DNA of 64,000 bases, taken from assembly GCA_910575565.1 (NCBI GenBank), contig CAJTFL010000014.1, forward strand, positions 45,979 to 109,978, in the 5' to 3' direction. Below the pieces are notes generated by a model. The model was given only the letters and a program-made list of their open reading frames with translations, searched no databases and was not told the origin of the DNA. The first letter of the stretch is position 1. Each line of letters starts with the position of its first letter. A program made the position numbers and the translations under genes. Below, one piece after another: positions 1 through 7,850 of this stretch. The DNA is from Lachnospiraceae bacterium (GTDB lineage: Bacteria; Bacillota; Clostridia; Lachnospirales; Lachnospiraceae).

Positions 1-159
1 ACGTTTTGCCTCTTCGGGGATTTCTGGTTGGTGATCCAACCAAGCACAGCCTGTATTCATGTTTTGAATAACCGTTACCACTGCCATAGCATTCAATGCT
101 AATACAAACCAATTTTTGTTTTTTAACCTCATCAACGAATCATGTATTGTCTTTCGCAA
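1..159 (-). CDS. agrD: AgrD-like cyclic peptide pheromone precursor (partial, runs off window)
   Basis: Short reading frame of at least 53 residues, open to the first base of the window. It starts at a TTG (157-159) seven bases after a strong GGAGGT site (167-172). The predicted peptide has a basic amphipathic N-terminal helix, a hydrophobic stretch (WFVLALNAMAVV) and then NTGCAWLDHQPEIPEE. Those parts match the layout of clostridial AgrD precursors: a core with a conserved Cys for the thiolactone, followed by an acidic, proline-containing recognition tail of the form QPExPE. It lies about 90 bases downstream of the AgrC-like kinase on the same strand, which supports the call. The mature peptide would be cut out and cyclised at the Cys by an AgrB protease, not present in the window. 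The C-terminus is missing, so the exact length is unknown. Confidence 0.72.
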   Translation of the reverse strand, partial: MRKTIHDSLMRLKNKNWFVLALNAMAVVTVIQNMNTGCAWLDHQPEIPEEAKR

Positions 160-249
160 AACACCGACCTCCTAATGAATAATGAATTAAAATTTTATTT
201 TCATCTTATCATATTTTTTGTGAAAAAAAGAGTTTTCCGAATTTTGTTA

Positions 250-1563
250 TTATTTTTCCGTTTTTTGCACTTTTGATAAGGCTAGCATTGCAAGAAATTT
301 TCCATTTTCTTCTTTTATGTTAAACATCCCATTATACTTAACCGATAATTCCTCGACCATTTGCAGGCCAAAACCATGCCTCTTTCCATCCTTTTTCGTT
401 GACAAGAATTGATTGCCATTTTTTTCATTCTTATGGGCAAAATTATTAATAACACGCAAAATAACAATTTCTTCATTACCAACATATATACTTACGGAAA
501 CATATCCCTTTTCACATAAACTAGCTGCATCTAAAGCGTTATCTAATATATTTCCAATTATCCGAATTTTATCTGTTTCGCTTACAAAATCCAAAGATAC
601 TCCTGGCTGCACATCAACTTCAAATTTAATTCCCTGACTTTCCGCTTTCTTTTCACGCTCAAAAATCATAGCATTCACAATAGGATCATTTATATATATT
701 TTTTTAATAAATGGCCTTTCTTTCTTAAGAAGCGCTGAAGCCTCTGATGACAACTCTTTTAATGCTCCTGCATTTTCCATTTCTGCAAATTGCTTGATTG
801 CTTGAACAATATGCCTCATCTCATGTACATACCCTGCATACTCGTAATTTATTTCTTCCATTTGCCGATAATGGCTCTGTTCAAGGTTTATTTTCAATGT
901 CAATATTTCATTATCTTTAGCCAATTTTTCTGCATCCAACAATTTATCCCCAACCGAAAAGTTCACCACATTACTGAAAACTAGCAAAACGCCGCCTAGA
1001 CAAATCAAAAAATATCCTATCCAATATTGATCCATTAAAAGGAATCCATTTAATAACACAAAACTAGATACTGGAAAAATAAATAAAATGCTTAAAATGG
1101 AGCAATACTCCATTTCCAAGGAAACCCGCTGTTTCTTTTTTATGATCTGAATAATCATAAAACAAAAAATCTTTTCAGCAACTAATCGAAATATCCACCT
1201 AAAATCTAATGCACCTATATCAATTCCAAGCAAATGATATACCTGATGGAACACAAATTCTATAACTGCTAAAATCGCATAATAGAATAAGGAGTATAAT
1301 ATATTCAGTCTTACGTTAATACGAAACACAAGTCCTGTAAACAGTACAAAAGCCACGGGAACTCCAATTAAGTTCAAATATGGATTGCCTATACTATTAA
1401 TCCCAAAAACGAAAAAAGCACAAATTATTGACTCTATAAATTTAATTTTTTTCCGTTTTTCATATACTGGGAACACTAATTCCATACAACTATAAAGCAA
1501 AAAAAATTCAAAAATACAATTTAATATTTTTACTGCCTCATATATGCTCTTTACAACAATCAT
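250..1563 (-). CDS. agrC: AgrC-type sensor histidine kinase (GHKL family)
   Basis: 437-residue membrane sensor kinase, probably detecting the peptide made by the adjacent AgrD-like gene. About six hydrophobic segments fill residues 10-210, then a dimerisation helix carries HEMRHIVQAI, where the first His is the likely phosphorylation site. The C-terminal HATPase region has the N-box NILDNALDAA and the glycine box HGFGLQMVEEL typical of GHKL kinases rather than classical HisKA kinases. The start ATG overlaps the stop of the upstream response regulator gene by one base (TAATG), so the two are translationally coupled. The gene sits in the AT-rich left block. The family assignment is firm; the pairing with the peptide is inferred from order. 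Confidence 0.85.
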   Translation of the reverse strand: MIVVKSIYEAVKILNCIFEFFLLYSCMELVFPVYEKRKKIKFIESIICAFFVFGINSIGNPYLNLIGVPVAFVLFTGLVFRINVRLNILYSLFYYAILAVIEFVFHQVYHLLGIDIGALDFRWIFRLVAEKIFCFMIIQIIKKKQRVSLEMEYCSILSILFIFPVSSFVLLNGFLLMDQYWIGYFLICLGGVLLVFSNVVNFSVGDKLLDAEKLAKDNEILTLKINLEQSHYRQMEEINYEYAGYVHEMRHIVQAIKQFAEMENAGALKELSSEASALLKKERPFIKKIYINDPIVNAMIFEREKKAESQGIKFEVDVQPGVSLDFVSETDKIRIIGNILDNALDAASLCEKGYVSVSIYVGNEEIVILRVINNFAHKNEKNGNQFLSTKKDGKRHGFGLQMVEELSVKYNGMFNIKEENGKFLAMLALSKVQKTEK

Positions 1564-2357
1564 TATTGACCTCTATCTCGACACTTTATCCAATACTCAT
1601 TTAGCTGATCATCAAACTCTTTCTTTTTACTTCTGGCAACCGTTAATTCCGCCCCTTCTTTCATTTTAACGGAATCCTTTAGCCTGGCAGTAATATGCTG
1701 TGCGTTAACAATATAACTTTTCTTTGCATAAATAAATCCTTTATCCTTCAGCTGCGTATAGTACTCATCTAGCCGGATGCTGCTTTTCAAAACATTATCT
1801 ACTAACTTTAACCCTGAGGCATCTGCTGATGTTCTGATTTTTTCTGCGCCTTTCTCTGTTAAATAAATTGCACTTCCCTTATCGAGAATAGCTATGTATA
1901 AAACATCTGAAGCATCCACTTTATAAATTTTTGCATTATAGTAAACGACAACATTTGCACGTATTTTTCTTTTGTATGCCTCCGTAAAAACCAATCCCAA
2001 CATTTCTTTTATTTTGTCTTCCGCAAGATTCTTCATAATATAGCTAAATGGATGCACATTAACAATACGGCTTGACGGATAATCATACGCTGTATAAAAC
2101 GAAATTAATGCATCCGGAACCTGCGAATGGATTATTTTTGCAATCTGCCCTCCATTAATTCCCCCTTCCATCCGAATATCCAAAAATATAATATCAAAAT
2201 TTGTATAATGCTCTAATTTTGCATAATGCTCTAATAACTCTTTTCCACTAAGGAATTCATAAAATTTCCTTATCGTTTCAGGAGCAACTACTTTTAAAAT
2301 ATGTTCTTCTAAACTCTTTATATCCCTTAGGCAATCATCACAAATCGCAATATTCAT
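1563..2357 (-). CDS. agrA: AgrA-type LytTR response regulator
   Basis: 264-residue two-component response regulator. An N-terminal receiver domain begins MNIAICDD, with the acidic pair used for Mg binding, and FDIIFLDIRM supplies the phospho-acceptor Asp. The C-terminal half (about residues 135-255) is a LytTR DNA-binding domain with the pattern VLYIAILDKGSAIYLT...KGFIYAKKSYIVN. It is the first gene of the agrA-agrC-agrD run; this order differs from the BDCA order of staphylococci. A sigma-A-like promoter lies about 75 bases upstream. Expected role: activation of its own operon and of target genes in response to the cyclic peptide. Targets cannot be deduced from the window. Confidence 0.85.
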   Translation of the reverse strand: MNIAICDDCLRDIKSLEEHILKVVAPETIRKFYEFLSGKELLEHYAKLEHYTNFDIIFLDIRMEGGINGGQIAKIIHSQVPDALISFYTAYDYPSSRIVNVHPFSYIMKNLAEDKIKEMLGLVFTEAYKRKIRANVVVYYNAKIYKVDASDVLYIAILDKGSAIYLTEKGAEKIRTSADASGLKLVDNVLKSSIRLDEYYTQLKDKGFIYAKKSYIVNAQHITARLKDSVKMKEGAELTVARSKKKEFDDQLNEYWIKCRDRGQ

Positions 2358-2431
2358 TGGCCATTTCCCTCATATTTCCAAGTAAGTTTAAGCGTTTTCT
2401 TTTTTGCCATAAAAAATTTCTATGCACCGTA

Positions 2432-2461
2432 ATATTACTTCTAAGTGACAATTTAAGTCAA
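2432..2461 (-). promoter_or_regulatory. Sigma-A-like promoter of the agr-like operon
   Basis: On the minus strand, TTGACT (2456-2461) and TAATAT (2432-2437) are separated by 18 bases, about 75 bases before the agrA start. The 315-base gap 2358-2672 holds this promoter, the terminator at 2616-2652 and otherwise nothing recognised. Confidence 0.55.
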
Positions 2462-2615
2462 GCACTTTTTGGAATTTATGAGGTTAAAATGTCAAATATC
2501 TATTTATAATCGACTGTTTCCAGGCAAGATTTAGAAATTATTTACAAATTTGTTCAAGATTCAAGACGAACTGTACAAGCTGAGGACTAATATTTTGTCG
2601 CTATCGGAATAATAA

Positions 2616-2652
2616 AAGGCCCAAAATGCAGCACAACTGCATTTTAGGCCTT
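2616..2652. terminator. Bidirectional Rho-independent terminator
   Basis: Arms at 2616-2631 and 2637-2652 form a 16-bp, almost perfect stem (AAGGCCCAAAATGCAG paired with CTGCATTTTAGGCCTT) around a 5-base loop, with T-rich or A-rich flanks on both sides. On the minus strand it closes transcription from the AbiEii remnant and stalk-protein side before the agr promoter. Confidence 0.75.
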
Positions 2653-2672
2653 ATTTTCTACACTTCCGAACT

Positions 2673-2975
2673 TCAGGAACTCAATGCCAAAATCAATCTA
2701 ATCCCCATTACCCCGCATATCCTCCTTAACGGAACAGTTATTTTCCGACTCCCCCGTACCAGTTGGAACAAGCGGAATACATCCAGTCGGTGCTTTTTAA
2801 TATCCCTTGAATTTACATGGATTCCTTCGGCTTTTTTGCTTTTCAAATCCAGATATGCTTTCATTTTCAGAGGAATGATATGCTCTGCATCCAATATAGA
2901 AATACCATCTACACAGGCATCCTCCGCCACACTGGTGGAAATCTGGAAACGGTTTGGAATCGGCTGATCGAATTC
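2673..2975 (-). pseudogene. Fragment of an AbiEii/AbiGii-type nucleotidyltransferase gene
   Basis: Open frame with no proper start: a TAA stop lies directly upstream (2976-2978) and only a GTG occurs later (2930). The readable part contains DAEHIIPLKMKAYLDL and VNSRDIKKHRLDVFRL. This resembles the C-terminal region of AbiEii/DUF1814-type nucleotidyltransferase toxins, in which a Lys-rich helix is followed by an IKKHxNDVFRL-like motif. After that the frame loses family character, while the neighbouring frame reads TGESENNCSVKEDMRG, the sort of ending expected, so a frameshift is likely. Full-length family members are several times longer. Interpreted as the decayed 3' end of a toxin or abortive-infection gene. 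The family call is from motif memory and moderately sure. Confidence 0.42.
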
Positions 2976-2981
2976 TTAAAT

Positions 2982-3596
2982 TTACTGGATCATCCCTACA
3001 ATCCTCACATTCCCGCCTTCTTTAAAGATGCCGGAGCAGTTATACTTCCATTCGCCTTTTGAGAGAACGATCGTTTTCCTCATATTAACCGATTCAATCG
3101 TTATACGCTGCTCTATGCCCGTTGGATCGAATAGGAATAAATCTACAGAACCGCCTTCAATGTCTGAGGTAATCTCCAAAGTTAACCTCTGGCCATCTTC
3201 TGCCTGGAAGGAACCGGATTCAGCGATGTTTCTCTGGCCAGGATGGTTTGCCAGGTCTATCACCACATTCCCCTGGGGGGCTGCTTGGCCTGCTGCCTCC
3301 TGCTCCTTGCTGTGTTCAGTGATTATATCGATTGTATTACTGGCTTCATCATAATTAACAGCATATCCTAATTTTTCAAGAACTTCATTTACCGGTGCAT
3401 ACAAGCTGGCATCCTGCCCGTCATCCATTTTCACCGAAATTAAAGGCTGGCCTAATGACAGCAAAGCGCCGTTTAAGGTAACTTTCGTATTGCTTAACGC
3501 TGCAGACTGAATGCCCGCAGCCCCAAATACCGTAGTAAGCCCCAAAGTCCCGATGATGAACCCGGCTGCCAGGCTTTTTAAATCAAATTTTCTCAT
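2982..3596 (-). CDS. Secreted stalk-domain (copper amine oxidase N-terminal domain) protein
   Basis: 204 residues. An N-terminal signal peptide (basic start, hydrophobic core LAAGFIIGTLGLTTVFGAAG) is followed at about residues 45-95 by a stalk domain related to the copper amine oxidase N-terminal domain (PF07833-like): SLYAPVNEVLEKLGYAVNYDEASNTIDI. The C-terminal half (about 125-204) is a beta-rich segment with no recognised family. Such proteins are exported and often bind or scaffold the cell envelope; no catalytic residues are seen. The ATG is preceded by a GGGAGG site. The gene stands alone between the AbiEii remnant and a small hypothetical gene. Confidence 0.72.
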   Translation of the reverse strand: MRKFDLKSLAAGFIIGTLGLTTVFGAAGIQSAALSNTKVTLNGALLSLGQPLISVKMDDGQDASLYAPVNEVLEKLGYAVNYDEASNTIDIITEHSKEQEAAGQAAPQGNVVIDLANHPGQRNIAESGSFQAEDGQRLTLEITSDIEGGSVDLFLFDPTGIEQRITIESVNMRKTIVLSKGEWKYNCSGIFKEGGNVRIVGMIQ

Positions 3597-3685
3597 TTCT
3601 ATGTTCCTCCCTTCTCAGACTTAATTATACCAAAAGGCTACAGAATATCTGTCAATGCTTTAAGCCAAAAACCATTTCTGCAAAC

Positions 3686-3916
3686 TTAAACTAGTGAAAA
3701 TGTATCTAAGTGTTCCTGTAAAACACCAGATATAACCCAATTTTTCAGTAATAAGGAAATTTTTTTATTTAAAAGTTCTTGATCTAAGTTTTGATACTTC
3801 ATAATATCCTCTGTTAACTCATTCAATGAAAACTCTTCATGTTTTGATAGCATTAAACTATAAACTGCAAATTTTAAATTCTTTTCCACACTTAGATCCA
3901 TATTCACTTTACACAT
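3686..3916 (-). CDS. Small helical protein of unknown function beside HD-domain gene
   Basis: About 76 residues, starting at the ATG (3916) whose GGAGGA site sits 6-11 bases upstream. An in-frame ATG 15 bases further up would lie on that site and is less likely. The product (MCKVNMDLSVEKNLKF...) is mostly predicted helix, with short basic and acidic stretches that could form a small winged-helix-like fold. No family is recognised. It lies about 90 bases downstream of the HD phosphohydrolase gene on the same strand, so the two may be co-expressed and related in function. AT-rich like its neighbour. Confidence 0.5.
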   Translation of the reverse strand: MCKVNMDLSVEKNLKFAVYSLMLSKHEEFSLNELTEDIMKYQNLDQELLNKKISLLLKNWVISGVLQEHLDTFSLV

Positions 3917-4005
3917 AAGACTTTCCTCCAAGCACTATAAAAACCACAATAACTATCTACAATAAGTAAAGTTCATATTAAATAATATTCTACAATTTTC
4001 TTTAA

Positions 4006-5991
4006 TTAATTTTCAATAAAACCATTTATTGTATTTAAAATAAACTGAACTATATGATTTCCTAATTCTATACCTATTTTTTCCCGTAACACGTGATAAT
4101 TCTTTTCTATTGATGAGCTTTTGTTCAAATATAAAAAGAAAAAGGGAGAATACAAAACATTTTCATTTAGTACATTAACGATATTAGATATTTTTTCTAA
4201 CGGTATTGGATTTCCGTTCTCAATTGTTGGTTGATAAAAATACAATGTTTTGCTTGTTCCGGTCTTTAAATTTTTTTCTGCATAAAACAATTCCCCTTCT
4301 TCAAACCCTAAGCTATTCATCATCTGATCTAACATACAGGAAAAAGATGAGACATCTGGAAAAATTCTTTTTTTAATTACTCCCAGAATAAAACCGCCTC
4401 GCTCCGCAAAACTTTTTTCCCGATTATTTTTTGCAATATTGATAATTTCAATAATGCTACTTAAATAGCCCTCTATATCAACCATTGGCGTTTCTTTTTG
4501 CGAATTTTTTGATTGTATTCTTAATGCATTGATCGTTTTTTCTAATTCGTCCGAATTATCTGCAATAACCTGGGAAACACTTATATCTATTTCCTGAAAC
4601 TCTTCTTTTCGCTTTATTAATGAATCATAGTGCTTTTTATTCGTCAAAAATTCTTCCAATTGATCATGTAAATAACTATTACTATCAATATACTTTTGAA
4701 AATATGCCGTTTTTAAAACAGTGATCAACCATGCATCTGTCCATTGATTAACCGAATACGCCATTTCCTTATCCGATGGCAACCCAAGATTTGCTTTCCA
4801 TAAGCCTGATATATCATATGGCAAAATATAAGAACTATGATTTTCTAATATATCATCACTCTTTTGTTGAACATTTTCTTTAAAATAATCCTCGGCGATT
4901 TTTATAATAATATTTTGCAGAAGATAGTCAGTCTTTACCACTCTATGGTGATAGACTATATTTTTATACAAATTCCATCGCCTCATCAAAAAATCTTCCA
5001 CTGCATTTACCATACTTGAAGCAGGGCAAAATAAATAAAATGACTGAAATTTGCATAATTTCATTTTGTGAATTAAACGATCAAATTCAGTTCTTCCTAA
5101 CTGGAAACCTGAATTCTCGGGATCACGCGAAACATAATCTAAACGATCGCCATCTAATGTTCCATCAATGATTCCATGCAAATCCTTAAAAAATGAACTA
5201 TCTTCCCTTAATATACGTAATGTAATTTCTTTCACTATGATTCGATATAGCTGCTTTTCATATATCTTTTTATCTTTAGCTTCACTTTCATTTATATCTT
5301 TTATTGCCTCTTGTAAAAGTATATCAGCAATTTTAAGCCCCATTTCTTCATGAAGCTGATGCTCTTCACCTACCATACCTTCTAAAATCGATAGAAATTC
5401 CTCTTCTCTTTCATTTTTATCCGATTTTAGCGCAATTTCTCCATATAAGTAATTCAGTGCATTTTCGCTTATATGGCTATATGGAGGATGCCCAATATCG
5501 TGTAAAAGTCCGCCGAGGCGAACTCCTTCAAACAAAAGCATATATGTTGTTGCAAAATTATTTAAATCAATATTGGCAGGTATATAATAATTATATATCC
5601 CACCTTCAATTTTCATATCCTTATATGTATTACCAATACTTTTAAATATGCCTCCTAATTTATGTGCATACTGCTGCCCACTGCTACGATTTTGAATACT
5701 TTTTATTATCTCCTTTAATTCTTTTTGAGCCTGCGTAAAAAAATCCTGTAAGACATCCTTATTTGCATTGCATATGCCTGAATAAAAAATACTTCCGCAT
5801 AAATACATACAGCCAAAAGAATGTTCCATTCTTTTAGTACGATTAGAAGGAAATGTTAAATACGCTGTTGAGTTTTGATAAATATCATGTAACCTATTAA
5901 ACAATGTGGTAATTATAACATCTTTCTCAAATCCACTTAACATAATTGAACCATGCAAAGTATCTGCAATTAATGACTCACGATCATTCAT
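4006..5991 (-). CDS. HD-domain phosphohydrolase, dGTPase/SAMHD1-like
   Basis: 661 residues. The N-terminal half has the catalytic HD-superfamily signature: RTKRMEHSFG (first His near residue 55), GGLLHDIGHPPYSH (HD pair near 160) and GTLDGDRLDYVSRDPENSGF (distal Asp near 280). This order and spacing match deoxynucleoside triphosphate triphosphohydrolases and SAMHD1-like enzymes, which cut dNTPs to nucleoside plus triphosphate. The C-terminal half (350-661) is long and charged with no recognised domain; housekeeping dGTPases are shorter, about 330-450 residues. ATG with AAGAAGGGG upstream. The AT-rich composition, the AbiEii remnant nearby and the small partner gene suggest an acquired, possibly defence-related enzyme; that role is inference. 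Confidence 0.72.
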   Translation of the reverse strand: MNDRESLIADTLHGSIMLSGFEKDVIITTLFNRLHDIYQNSTAYLTFPSNRTKRMEHSFGCMYLCGSIFYSGICNANKDVLQDFFTQAQKELKEIIKSIQNRSSGQQYAHKLGGIFKSIGNTYKDMKIEGGIYNYYIPANIDLNNFATTYMLLFEGVRLGGLLHDIGHPPYSHISENALNYLYGEIALKSDKNEREEEFLSILEGMVGEEHQLHEEMGLKIADILLQEAIKDINESEAKDKKIYEKQLYRIIVKEITLRILREDSSFFKDLHGIIDGTLDGDRLDYVSRDPENSGFQLGRTEFDRLIHKMKLCKFQSFYLFCPASSMVNAVEDFLMRRWNLYKNIVYHHRVVKTDYLLQNIIIKIAEDYFKENVQQKSDDILENHSSYILPYDISGLWKANLGLPSDKEMAYSVNQWTDAWLITVLKTAYFQKYIDSNSYLHDQLEEFLTNKKHYDSLIKRKEEFQEIDISVSQVIADNSDELEKTINALRIQSKNSQKETPMVDIEGYLSSIIEIINIAKNNREKSFAERGGFILGVIKKRIFPDVSSFSCMLDQMMNSLGFEEGELFYAEKNLKTGTSKTLYFYQPTIENGNPIPLEKISNIVNVLNENVLYSPFFFLYLNKSSSIEKNYHVLREKIGIELGNHIVQFILNTINGFIEN

Positions 5992-6079
5992 CGATTCCCC
6001 TTCTTTTTCTATTAATCGTAAATGTCCTCTCTAATCCCAGTTTTTGAATTTTATAACAAGTACTTCCTTTCTCTCATAC

Positions 6080-6175
6080 AAAACTGCTGCATTAAATTAG
6101 GCAATTACAAAATGCATCAAAAAATTAATCACTTTTCCTTCTACCCTGTTTCATCATTTTTAATGCAGCAGTTTT
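6080..6175. repeat. Long inverted repeat (17-bp arms, 62-base interior) after spoVT
   Basis: Arms AAAACTGCTGCATTAAA (6080-6096) and its exact complement (6159-6175) flank an AT-rich interior. It lies in the 194-base gap between the spoVT stop and the HD-protein start. On the minus strand the second arm ends in TTTT, so it may act as a spoVT terminator with a large loop, or mark a small remnant element. No gene is seen in it. Confidence 0.6.
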
Positions 6176-6185
6176 CCTTATTAAA

Positions 6186-6734
6186 CTACCCTTCCATCTG
6201 CCTCCCCAAAAACCCAGCCGCCGTTGCCGCCAGCTTCATCTCCATATCCCCAAACCTGGCTCTGGGCTCCCGGCTTAAAATCGCCACCGCCCCGATGGCA
6301 TCCCCTTCGCAGAGGATGGCCGTCACGACCTGGGCGGTTACGCCTTCCAGCTCTTCCGTCACCAGGGGGATGAAATTCTTATCATCCTTCCCGGCGCACA
6401 CGGACTGGCGTTCGCTAATCAGCTGCTCTAACTGCCTGCTGATATTTTTCTGAAGCAGATCCTTTTTCGGCCCTCCGGCCACGGCGATTACCTGATCCCT
6501 GTCGGTGATGCACACCATCAGCCCGGTGCTTTGTGCCATGGCCTCCGCGTACTGGCCGGAAAAAGCCGTTAACTCCATCATGGGAGAATATTTCTTTAAT
6601 ATAATTTCGCCTTCCCTGTCGGTAAAGATCTCCAAGGGAGTCCCTTCACGCAGGCGCAATGTACGGCGGATTTCCTTTGGAACCACAATTCTTCCTAAAT
6701 CATCTATTCTTCTGACAATACCTGTAGCTTTCAT
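6186..6734 (-). CDS. spoVT: Stage V sporulation protein T (AbrB-type regulator)
   Basis: 182 residues, the usual length. The N-terminal swapped-hairpin AbrB domain (residues 1-50) reads MKATGIVRRIDDLGRIVVPKEIRRTLRL, nearly diagnostic for SpoVT, and is followed by a C-terminal GAF-like domain (about 55-180). SpoVT is a transcription factor of the developing forespore that tunes the late sporulation regulon and spore coat/cortex maturation. The gene marks the organism as a spore former. A candidate forespore promoter is upstream. In many Firmicutes spoVT is close to mfd; here mfd is about 44 kb away on the same strand with the secretion island between. GC-rich, unlike the block to its left. Confidence 0.93.
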   Translation of the reverse strand: MKATGIVRRIDDLGRIVVPKEIRRTLRLREGTPLEIFTDREGEIILKKYSPMMELTAFSGQYAEAMAQSTGLMVCITDRDQVIAVAGGPKKDLLQKNISRQLEQLISERQSVCAGKDDKNFIPLVTEELEGVTAQVVTAILCEGDAIGAVAILSREPRARFGDMEMKLAATAAGFLGRQMEG

Positions 6735-6828
6735 CTCTTGATTCCTCCATTTTCCTGTTTCCTGTAATCCTTCCGGAAATGCAGATATCCTGCTTCCAGG
6801 AAGATATTGTACTATCCGTTTCTGGAAG

Positions 6829-6858
6829 TAGTATTTGTAGAATAGAGGAATTTATACA
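6829..6858 (-). promoter_or_regulatory. Candidate sigma-G promoter of spoVT
   Basis: On the minus strand TGTATA (6853-6858), a 17-base spacer and AATACTA (6829-6835), about 95 bases before the spoVT ATG. This is close to the forespore sigma-G pattern TGAATA-N17/18-CATACTA, and spoVT is a sigma-G target in Bacillus. Sequence match only. Confidence 0.4.
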
Positions 6859-6907
6859 AAAAATTTGTTCAAAGCCTTCCGCTCAATCCGTACCGTCAGC
6901 GCTGTCC

Positions 6908-7657
6908 TTAAAAATCTTCTTCCACATCATAAATGTCATTAAATTCCAATTCAACTTCTTCGATAAATTCGTTGATCTCTTCCTCGCTAAGCAAACTTGC
7001 CAGCTGCTGCTTTGCCGCAGCCTCAAAAGCTGCTTCCGTAGGGTACTTATGGTTGTCGATATAGTCATCCCTGAGAGCCTCCATAATCATCCCCAAGGCT
7101 TCCTTCTCGCCCGGCACCGGCTCCCACTCTTCGGTAACAGTGTTATACCTTTGCAGGACTTTATCCTTATAGCGGTATTTTACCCCGCCCTGGTTCATAA
7201 CCTTGCCGCCTTTTCTGGCTACTCCATTTTCATCAAAGAAATAATTCTGGCCGTCGATCTCCTTAGCCCCGATTGCCATACTGCCGTCCTCATTAAAATA
7301 GTAGGACTTGTTTTTCAGCTCCAGCCAGCCGGTCCGCATACGGCCATTGGTATCAAAGTAGTACCATTTTCCGTTGTCCATCTGCCAGCCGCTGTTAGCC
7401 ATGGTTCCATCCGGACGGAAATACCTCCACTCGTAATCCACCATGCACCAGCCAGTTACCATATAGCCGTTGGCGTCAAAGTAATAATCCACGTCATCAA
7501 TAGTTCTCCAGCCGTTACTCGCCCGGTTGCCGCTTTCATACACGTAATACCAGCCTGTGGCATCGCTGTCCCAGCCTAATGCCAGCGCAGGAAAAGCTGC
7601 GCAGATAGACAATGCTGCCGTTGCCGCCGCGATCATTAATTTTTTCTTCATCTTCAT
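6908..7657 (-). CDS. Secreted choline/cell-wall-binding repeat protein
   Basis: 249 residues. A signal peptide (KKKLMIAAATAALSICAAFPALA) is followed by about five tandem cell-wall-binding repeats (residues 30-150) of the glucan/choline-binding type, each with the W-x-Y-F-x-x-x-G-x-M-x-x-G-W pattern, for example GKWYYFDTNGRMRTGW and NKSYYFNEDGSMAIG. The C-terminal 90 residues are acidic and helical without a known domain. It is expected outside the cell, attached to wall teichoic acid or polysaccharide. It is the last gene of the island before spoVT and is separated from the PASTA kinase by about 190 bases with an imperfect hairpin. Ligand and role unknown. Confidence 0.82.
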   Translation of the reverse strand: MKMKKKLMIAAATAALSICAAFPALALGWDSDATGWYYVYESGNRASNGWRTIDDVDYYFDANGYMVTGWCMVDYEWRYFRPDGTMANSGWQMDNGKWYYFDTNGRMRTGWLELKNKSYYFNEDGSMAIGAKEIDGQNYFFDENGVARKGGKVMNQGGVKYRYKDKVLQRYNTVTEEWEPVPGEKEALGMIMEALRDDYIDNHKYPTEAAFEAAAKQQLASLLSEEEINEFIEEVELEFNDIYDVEEDF

Positions 7658-7792
7658 TTCCTCCTGTCTTTGCTTTGCAAATTGTTTTTGGATTATTGTT
7701 TAATTGATTATTTCTTGATTATTAAATTAATTATTTCTCGATAGGTGATAAGTTCATTGCTTTAACTTAACGGTTTGGCCCGCCAAAATCCC

Positions 7793-7829
7793 ATGGGTGA
7801 ACATCTTGCTTAGGCGGATATTCACCCAT
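7793..7829 (-). terminator. Hairpin after PASTA kinase gene
   Basis: Thirteen-base arms 7793-7805 and 7817-7829 pair with one mismatch (ATGGGTGAA-x-ATC) just downstream of the kinase stop. The following bases are only weakly T-rich, so this is a possible terminator or 3' stabiliser. Confidence 0.4.
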
Positions 7830-7850
7830 CGGTTTGGGCGGAAGGAACCG

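Noticed and set aside
61..171. Treating the left edge as non-coding
   Set aside because: A frame with TTG start, GGAGGT site and AgrD-like sequence is present, so the region was annotated.
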